Shown: piece after piece, positions 59,498 through 64,000 of the stretch
How the letters are laid out: each line of letters begins with the position of its first letter
How positions within the stretch are numbered: position 1 is the first letter of the stretch
Source of the DNA: Streptomyces sp. NBC_00193
GTDB taxonomy: Bacteria > Actinomycetota > Actinomycetes > Streptomycetales > Streptomycetaceae
NCBI RefSeq assembly: GCF_026342735.1
Contig: NZ_JAPEMM010000001.1
Span: 5,518,001 to 5,582,000, forward strand
DNA: 64,000 nt
Direction: 5' to 3'
The notes under the pieces: generated by a model
What the model saw: the letters and a program-made list of their open reading frames with translations, nothing else
Told to the model about the DNA's origin: nothing
The model's database searches: none
Translations under genes and position numbers: made by a program

Positions 59498-60294
59498 GCG
59501 AAGGCCTCCACCCGGACCCCGGCCGCACCGAGCGCCCCGCGCACGCGCAGGGCCAGGTCCGCGGCCCCGGGGGTGTCCCCGTGCAGGCACAGGGAACGGG
59601 CGGCCACCGGGATCCGGGAGCCGTCGGCGGCCGTCACCGCGTGCCCGGCGGCCATGTCCACCGCGCGGGCCACCACCGCGTCCGGGTCGTGGACCACGGC
59701 GCCCGGCTCACCGCGCGGTACGAGCGTGCCCGCGGGGGTGTAGGCGCGGTCGGCGAAGGCCTCCGGGACGGCCGGCAGCCCGGCCCGCCCGGCGGAGGCG
59801 AGCAGCAGGGAACCGGGCAGCCCGAGCACCGGGAGCCCGGCGGGACCGGTCGCGAGCAGCACGCCGGCCACCACGGCCGCGGCCTGGCCGGAGTCGTGCA
59901 CGGTGCGGTTGTAGAGCGCGCCGTGCGGTTTCACGTACGACACCCGGGAGCCGGCCGCCCGCGCGAAGACCTCCAGCGCCCCGATCTGGTAGGCCACCTC
60001 GTCGGCCAGCTCACCGGCCGGCACGTCCATGGAGCGGCGGCCGAAGCCCGCCAGGTCCCGGTACGAGACCTGCGCGCCGATCCGTACCCCGCGCGCGGCC
60101 GCCAGCTCGCAGACGCGGCGCATGATGGACGGGTCGCCGGCGTGGAAGCCGCAGGCGACGTTGGCGCTCGTGACGACGGACAGCAGGGCCTCGTCGTCGG
60201 TCAGCGTCCACCGGCCGAAGCCTTCGCCGAGGTCGGCGTTGAGATCGATCACGGGGGCGGCCGCCGGGGTGTCCGGCGTGATCATGGAAGCCAT
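59494..60294 (-). CDS. pxpA: 5-oxoprolinase subunit A (LamB/YcsF family)
   Basis: A 266-residue LamB/YcsF protein: IDLNADLGEGFGRWTLTDDEALLSVVTSANVACGFHAGDPSIM at the N-terminus is diagnostic, and YVKPHGALYN follows near residue 120. ATG at 60294 is chosen over 60285 because TACGCT lies six bases upstream, so the mRNA would be leaderless. It is divergent from the condensin-like operon. Confidence 0.92.
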   Translation of the reverse strand: MASMITPDTPAAAPVIDLNADLGEGFGRWTLTDDEALLSVVTSANVACGFHAGDPSIMRRVCELAAARGVRIGAQVSYRDLAGFGRRSMDVPAGELADEVAYQIGALEVFARAAGSRVSYVKPHGALYNRTVHDSGQAAAVVAGVLLATGPAGLPVLGLPGSLLLASAGRAGLPAVPEAFADRAYTPAGTLVPRGEPGAVVHDPDAVVARAVDMAAGHAVTAADGSRIPVAARSLCLHGDTPGAADLALRVRGALGAAGVRVEAFA

Positions 60295-60381
60295 GCGGTG
60301 AGCGTAGAACAGGGCGCGGTCCGGGTTCTCGCCGACGGCGGAGGGCCGGCGGCGGAGGGCCGTCGGGAGGATCGGGCGAAC

Positions 60382-60420
60382 CATCCCGTTTGGGATGTTG
60401 TCAGGGTCAGCGCCTAGTCT
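60382..60420. promoter_or_regulatory. Palindrome and leaderless promoter of the condensin-like operon
   Basis: CATCCCGTTTGGGATG (60382-60397) is a perfect inverted repeat with a four-base centre. It sits at the -35 position of a promoter whose -10 box TAGTCT is at 60415-60420, six bases before the GTG at 60427. The layout suggests repression by a dimeric regulator; the divergent pxpA could also be affected. Confidence 0.6.
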
Positions 60421-60426
60421 TTGCCC

Positions 60427-61932
60427 GTGACTCTCCCTGCCCCGGCGAAGACCCTTCCCTCCCCGGCGCCGGGCCCGGCCGCCGACGAGGGCCTGGCCCG
60501 GCGGCTGCGCGCGCTCGCCTGCACCGCCCCGCTCCACGACCTCGACGTGCGCAAGGCCAATCTGGCCGGCGAGTACGGGGTCTACGCGATGGCGGAGGTC
60601 GCGCTCGCCGCGATCGACCTGGTCACGCTCAACATGGACTTCGACACCGGCGCGGACCACGAGCAGATAGTGGCCCGCCTGCTGCCGCGCGTCGCCGCCC
60701 AGGCACCGGCGCGCCCGGCGGCCGAGCACGAGCGGGTGGCCCGCTGGGTGCTGGAGAACCTGATCAACGTCGGCAGCGTCGACCGCGGATTCCGCGCGAT
60801 CTACGGCACGTTCGGCCCGGACGGGGTGTACGTCCGCCGCGACTACGACTTCAAGCTGATCGAGGAAGTCCCGGGCTACGGCGGCGCGGTGTACCTGCGC
60901 ACGACGGACGAGGCCGTCAACGTCCTGGTCGGCGCCCTCGACACGGACGTCACCAGCGCGCAGATCGCCGCCGAGGTCAAGCTGGAGGTCCTGATCAGCC
61001 GGGGCCGGCTCGCCGACGCCCAACTCGCCGCCGAGCAGGCCCGCTACCGCACCGTCCAGTACGCCGAGACCCTGCGCCGCACGCTGGACGCGACCCGGCG
61101 CAACGTGCGTGCGGTGGACTGGCTGGTGACCGTCCCCGACATGATCGCGGAGGCCCTCGACCACGTCGCCGACCGCTACCGCCACGAGAACGCGATCCTG
61201 ACCAACATCCGCAAGGCCCGCGACGAGGCGGAGGAGCCGGACAACAAGCGGCGCGCCGCCGAACTGGTCGACATCGTCAAGGACTGCATCCGCCGCCACA
61301 CCCAGCTCCAGTCCCGGCTGCTGGACGCCGGCCCGCTCTTCCGCGCCGAACAGGACCGCCAGGCCTTCGCCGCCCCCGCGCCGCGCTCCGGGATCGACCT
61401 CTACGGACAGCTCGTGGCCCCCATGCTGCCGCTTCCGGTCGCATCGGCCATCCGCGTCACGGACGCCTTCTTCGCCTCGGGCGCGGGCCTGCGCACCCCC
61501 GTCTCGGTCCGCGTCGCGGACCTGGTGGAGATCCTCCTCACCCCGCCCGTGGAGCGCGAGCACCTCGGCGTGGAGATGCCGGAGCCGGACCTGATCGCCA
61601 CCCCCGACGACAGCCGCTTCAGCGAGGAGCAGCTCGCCGCCGCGATGGCACTCCTCGAACTCCCGCACGACGCCCCGCGCCGCCTGTCCGGCCTCCTGGC
61701 GGAGGCCCGCCGCTCCGACCCCGACCTGCCGTACCTGGTCGCCCTGCTGGCCGTCCACGCGGCGAGCCCGGCGGTGGGCACGGCGTACCGCCAGGGCGAG
61801 GAGCGGCTCCTCTTCGCGGTCGACGACGGCACGGAACTCGAAGACCCGGAATTCGGTGGCGCGGACCTCATCGTCGGCACCGCCCTCCTGGACGCGGCAG
61901 CCATGACGGCAGACCGCACGGAGGCGGCATGA
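60427..61932 (+). CDS. JetA/MukF-like helical protein
   Basis: A 501-residue protein. The first part (residues about 20-130) is a compact mixed domain, including the segment VYVRRDYDFKLIEEVPGYGGAVYLRTTDEAVNVL; residues about 150-290 are long helices with a coiled-coil look, LRRTLDATRRNVRAVDWLVTVPDMIAEAL then DNKRRAAELVDIVKDCIRRHTQ. The C-terminal half contains beta strands and a shorter helical part. Length, architecture and gene order (followed by a smaller protein and a P-loop ATPase) match kleisin-type subunits of MukBEF or Wadjet. GTG at 60427 fits a leaderless transcript; TTG at 60421 is alternative. Assignment is inference. Confidence 0.55.
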   Translation: MTLPAPAKTLPSPAPGPAADEGLARRLRALACTAPLHDLDVRKANLAGEYGVYAMAEVALAAIDLVTLNMDFDTGADHEQIVARLLPRVAAQAPARPAAEHERVARWVLENLINVGSVDRGFRAIYGTFGPDGVYVRRDYDFKLIEEVPGYGGAVYLRTTDEAVNVLVGALDTDVTSAQIAAEVKLEVLISRGRLADAQLAAEQARYRTVQYAETLRRTLDATRRNVRAVDWLVTVPDMIAEALDHVADRYRHENAILTNIRKARDEAEEPDNKRRAAELVDIVKDCIRRHTQLQSRLLDAGPLFRAEQDRQAFAAPAPRSGIDLYGQLVAPMLPLPVASAIRVTDAFFASGAGLRTPVSVRVADLVEILLTPPVEREHLGVEMPEPDLIATPDDSRFSEEQLAAAMALLELPHDAPRRLSGLLAEARRSDPDLPYLVALLAVHAASPAVGTAYRQGEERLLFAVDDGTELEDPEFGGADLIVGTALLDAAAMTADRTEAA

Positions 61933-62384
61933 CCCCGCACACGCCCGGGCCGCGCTGCCCGGGACCGGCCCTTCGTGCGGCCGCGGCCGCGGCCGCAGGC
62001 TGCGTCGCCGGGGCGGAGCCCCTGGCGGCCCGGTCCCACCCGGGGGTGTGGGGGCTTGCCCCTGCTTTCGGGAAGGGGCGGGGTGGGGGAAGATTCCCCA
62101 CCGCCGAAGCCACCGCGCCGAAGTACACCACCGGCCTGAGCCGCTCCGGCCTGAGCTGCTCCGGTCTGAGCTGCTCCGGTCTGAGCTGCTCCGGTCTGAG
62201 CTGCTCCGGTCTGAGCCGTACCGGCCCGAGCCGCACCGGTCTGAGCCGTACCGGCCCGAGCCGCACCGGTCTGAGCCGTACCGGCCCGAGCCGCACCGGC
62301 CCGAGCCCCGCCCGCCCGAGCCCCGCCCGCCTGAGCCCCACCCGCGTGAGCCCCACCCGCACCGCCGAGGAGACCCACCCGTGA
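61929..62384 (+). CDS. Low-complexity frame with 15-bp repeats between the jetA- and jetB-like genes
   Basis: An open frame of 151 residues. Its ATG overlaps the stop of the upstream gene (ATGA) and its stop overlaps the GTG of the downstream gene (GTGA). Most of it is a (S/T)G(L/P)S(C/R) five-residue repeat. It might be translated as a coupled linker protein or be spacer DNA that grew by slippage. The first part (about 62000-62100) resembles GC-rich intergenic repeat DNA, so reality of the protein is doubtful. Confidence 0.3.
   Translation: MTPHTPGPRCPGPALRAAAAAAAGCVAGAEPLAARSHPGVWGLAPAFGKGRGGGRFPTAEATAPKYTTGLSRSGLSCSGLSCSGLSCSGLSCSGLSRTGPSRTGLSRTGPSRTGLSRTGPSRTGPSPARPSPARLSPTRVSPTRTAEETHP
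62131..62355 (+). repeat. Fifteen 15-bp tandem repeats
   Basis: Imperfect units of the form CCGGTCTGAGCTGCT or CCGGCCCGAGCCGCA begin every 15 bases from 62131 to 62341. Early units are almost identical, later ones diverge toward CCCGCCCGAGCCCCG. The array lies 26 bases before the GTG of the next gene and keeps all three forward frames in phase. Confidence 0.95.
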
Positions 62385-63343
62385 GCGACCACCACGCCGA
62401 GCAGCACCCCGCGTGGAGCGAGCCCGACGCCCACGAGGCCCCGGCTCCGGTCCAGGCACCCGCACAGGCGCCGACCCCGGCCCCGCCGGCCCCGGCCCCG
62501 CAGGGCCCCGCCCCGCAGGGAGCCGTCACCCCGGCGGACGCCGCGGACGCGGCCCGCCTCGTCGCCTTCGGGCTCCAGCCCAAACTGCTGCCCGCCCGCG
62601 ACGCCGAGTACGCCGAACTGCTGCGCCGCTACCGCGAGGACCCCGCCTTCGCCCGCCTCGCCGACGCCGTCGCGACCGGCCTCGGCCTCGTGGTCCTGGA
62701 GGTGTCCTCCCGCGCGGGCATGGCCGTGGCCGCCGGCGAGGACTCCGTCTTCGCCGTCCGCATGGGCGACTACGCCCGCCGCACCACCGCCGACTCCGCG
62801 GACCGCTTCCTGCACGGCCTCGCCCACCTCGCCGTCGCCGCGCTGGCCTTCCCCCGCCCCGAGGACCTCGCCGACGACGGCTACATCGGCCGGATCACCG
62901 TCAACGGCGTCGACGCCTTCGTCCGGCAGACCTGCCGCCGCCTGGAGGAGCGCGCCGAGGAACTCGGCGAGAACACCGACCCGGCCTCCGACGCCCCCGG
63001 CCTGGAGGCCGCCTGGCGGGTCTACGCCCGCCGCAGCGCGACCGGCGCCACCAAGGACGCCCGCCGCCTGGCCGGTTCAACCACCGGCATCGTCGGCAAG
63101 GCCGCCGCCTTCCTCACCGACTCCGGCTTCCTCCAGCGCACCGGGGACGAGGCCGGAGGCACGTACCGCACCACCCCCCGCTACCAGCTCCAGGTCCGCG
63201 ACATGGCAGGCAGCGCGGCCATGGCCGAGCTCCTCGACCTGGGCGTCGTCCCCGTCAGCGACGGCTCCGCCAGCCTGCTGCCGCCGCCCGAGGGCGACGA
63301 CCTCGAACTCGCCGCCGACGCGGGCCTGCCCTTCCACGCCTGA
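62381..63343 (+). CDS. JetB/MukE-like protein
   Basis: A 320-residue protein with a Pro/Ala-rich N-terminal tail (residues 1-55) and then an alpha/beta body: LRRYREDPAFARLADAVATGLGLVVLEVSSRAGM, DRFLHGLAHLAVAALAFPRPEDLADDGYIGRITV, and later KAAAFLTDSGFLQRTGDEAGGTYRTTPRYQLQVRDM, which resembles a winged helix. Size and position between the helical protein and the ATPase fit a KITE (MukE/JetB) subunit. GTG at 62381 has GAGGAG nine bases upstream. Assignment is by architecture only. Confidence 0.55.
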   Translation: MSDHHAEQHPAWSEPDAHEAPAPVQAPAQAPTPAPPAPAPQGPAPQGAVTPADAADAARLVAFGLQPKLLPARDAEYAELLRRYREDPAFARLADAVATGLGLVVLEVSSRAGMAVAAGEDSVFAVRMGDYARRTTADSADRFLHGLAHLAVAALAFPRPEDLADDGYIGRITVNGVDAFVRQTCRRLEERAEELGENTDPASDAPGLEAAWRVYARRSATGATKDARRLAGSTTGIVGKAAAFLTDSGFLQRTGDEAGGTYRTTPRYQLQVRDMAGSAAMAELLDLGVVPVSDGSASLLPPPEGDDLELAADAGLPFHA

Positions 63344-63433
63344 GCCGCCCGCCCCCGGCCACCGCACGCCGCCCGCCACCCGTCCCCGTACGACCTGCGT
63401 ACGACCTACGAAAAACGACGAGAGTCCGCCGCC

Positions 63434-64000
63434 ATGTACGAGCTGTCCCGGATCCGCCTCTACTCCATCGGGCCCGCCGGCGCGCGCTACGCCGACACCG
63501 TGCTCGACCTGCGCGGAGTCGGCGAGCCGGTGCCCCACCCGGCGCCCACCCAGGCGGAGTTCTTCGAGGACGAGCCCACCGGCCCGCCGCGCCGCCCCGC
63601 GCCCGCCGGAGTGCTCTTCCTGGAGAACGGCGGCGGCAAGTCGGTCCTGCTCAAGCTGATCTTCTCGGTGATGCTGCCCGGCCACCGCAACACCCTCGGC
63701 GGCGCCAGCTCCGGCGTCCTGCGCAAGTTCCTGCTGGCCGACGACTGCGGCCACGTGGCACTGGAATGGCAGCACACCCAGACCGGCGAGTGCGTGGTCG
63801 TCGGCAAGGTCAGCGAATGGCGCGGCCGCCAAGTCTCCAACGACCCGCGCAAGTTCGCCGAGGCCTGGTACTCCTTCCGCCCCGGACCGGGCCTCAGCCT
63901 GGACAACCTCCCGGTGGCCGAGGCCACTTCGGTCCGCCCGCCCGTGGAAGGCGCCTCCGGCGCCCAGGGGCGGCGCCGCACCATGAAGGGCTTCCGCGAC
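63434..64000 (+). CDS. SMC-like P-loop ATPase, N-terminal part (cut by window edge)
   Basis: 189 residues are visible and the frame is open at the right edge. It begins MYELSRIRLYSIGPAGARYADTVLDL, a strand pattern like the N-terminus of SMC, MukB or JetC proteins, and the Walker A loop is VLFLENGGGKSVLLKLIFSVMLPG near residue 65. Then DDCGHVALEWQHTQTGECVVVGKVSEW continues the ABC-type ATPase lobe. The coiled-coil arms, if any, lie beyond the window. It is the likely motor of the operon. Confidence 0.7.
   Translation, partial: MYELSRIRLYSIGPAGARYADTVLDLRGVGEPVPHPAPTQAEFFEDEPTGPPRRPAPAGVLFLENGGGKSVLLKLIFSVMLPGHRNTLGGASSGVLRKFLLADDCGHVALEWQHTQTGECVVVGKVSEWRGRQVSNDPRKFAEAWYSFRPGPGLSLDNLPVAEATSVRPPVEGASGAQGRRRTMKGFRD

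Noticed and set aside
62048..63343. Longer JetB-like protein starting at 62048
   Set aside because: The N-terminal extension is only repeat-derived RPEPHRSEP-type sequence; GTG at 62381 has a GAGGAG site.

Overview
The window looks like a piece of a Streptomyces (high-GC Gram-positive) chromosome. Support comes from very high GC with strong third-position bias, many GTG/TTG starts, several apparently leaderless genes (a -10 box 6 to 8 bases before the start codon), and actinobacterial marker genes: RbpA with a sigma-R-type promoter, a DUF6230/DUF6114 pair, an SPW-repeat protein, a DUF5995 protein, polyprenol-phosphate mannose synthase, and a chitinase with DasR-type direct repeats. I see no rRNA, tRNA, CRISPR array, insertion sequence or phage genes; most of it reads as ordinary chromosome.

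Layout. 0.1-5.9 kb: a minus-strand operon of three flavin-dependent (luciferase-like) monooxygenases behind a 36-residue leader peptide with the HIDLLRV motif; a GNAT acetyltransferase; and, on the other strand, a second HIDLLRV leader peptide before a single-domain glutathione-transferase-like protein whose N-terminus is built from 24-bp repeats. Together this suggests a sulfur/thiol-linked island. 6.0-8.6 kb: an amidase plus L-amino-acid 2-monooxygenase pair (DavA/DavB or arginine-oxygenase type). 8.6-15.6 kb: hypothetical, hydrolase, DUF5995, NCS2 permease, and an MFS transporter divergent from a ROK regulator with a shared palindromic operator, then an NAD(P)-binding reductase. 15.8-18.4 kb: secreted GH18 chitinase. 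18.6-24.5 kb: FMN riboswitch and ribD-ribE-ribM-ribBA-ribH, then hisE-hisG. 24.5-28.2 kb: PH-domain protein and two CNNM/CorC-type membrane proteins behind a structured leader. 28.2-38.6 kb: EccA-like AAA ATPase, uridine-kinase-like protein, secreted C39-type peptidase, SPW protein, a DUF6230-DUF6114-membrane protein operon with a TetR regulator, and an acyl-CoA dehydrogenase. 38.6-47.4 kb: small hypotheticals, a CrtC-like protein with a phosphotransferase, an Lrp regulator, an amidohydrolase, Ppm and FxsA. 47.5-57.9 kb: RbpA, MFS, glycerophosphodiesterase, MocR-type regulator, a P-loop membrane ATPase with a tiny membrane protein, ankyrin and HEAT proteins, and an ECF sigma factor with a membrane partner. 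58.0-60.3 kb: 5-oxoprolinase genes pxpA-B-C. 60.4-64.0 kb: a divergent operon of a 501-residue helical protein, a 320-residue protein and the start of a large P-loop ATPase; the order resembles MukF-MukE-MukB / Wadjet JetA-JetB-JetC condensins. It is cut by the right edge and is the best candidate here for a poorly described system.

Other points. A GC-rich intergenic repeat family occurs at three places (31.3, 39.7 and 43.7 kb). Strong hairpin terminators separate several convergent genes. Four regulators sit beside plausible targets (ROK/MFS, TetR/DUF6230, MocR, Lrp). Functions are assigned by reading motifs by eye; no database search was possible.
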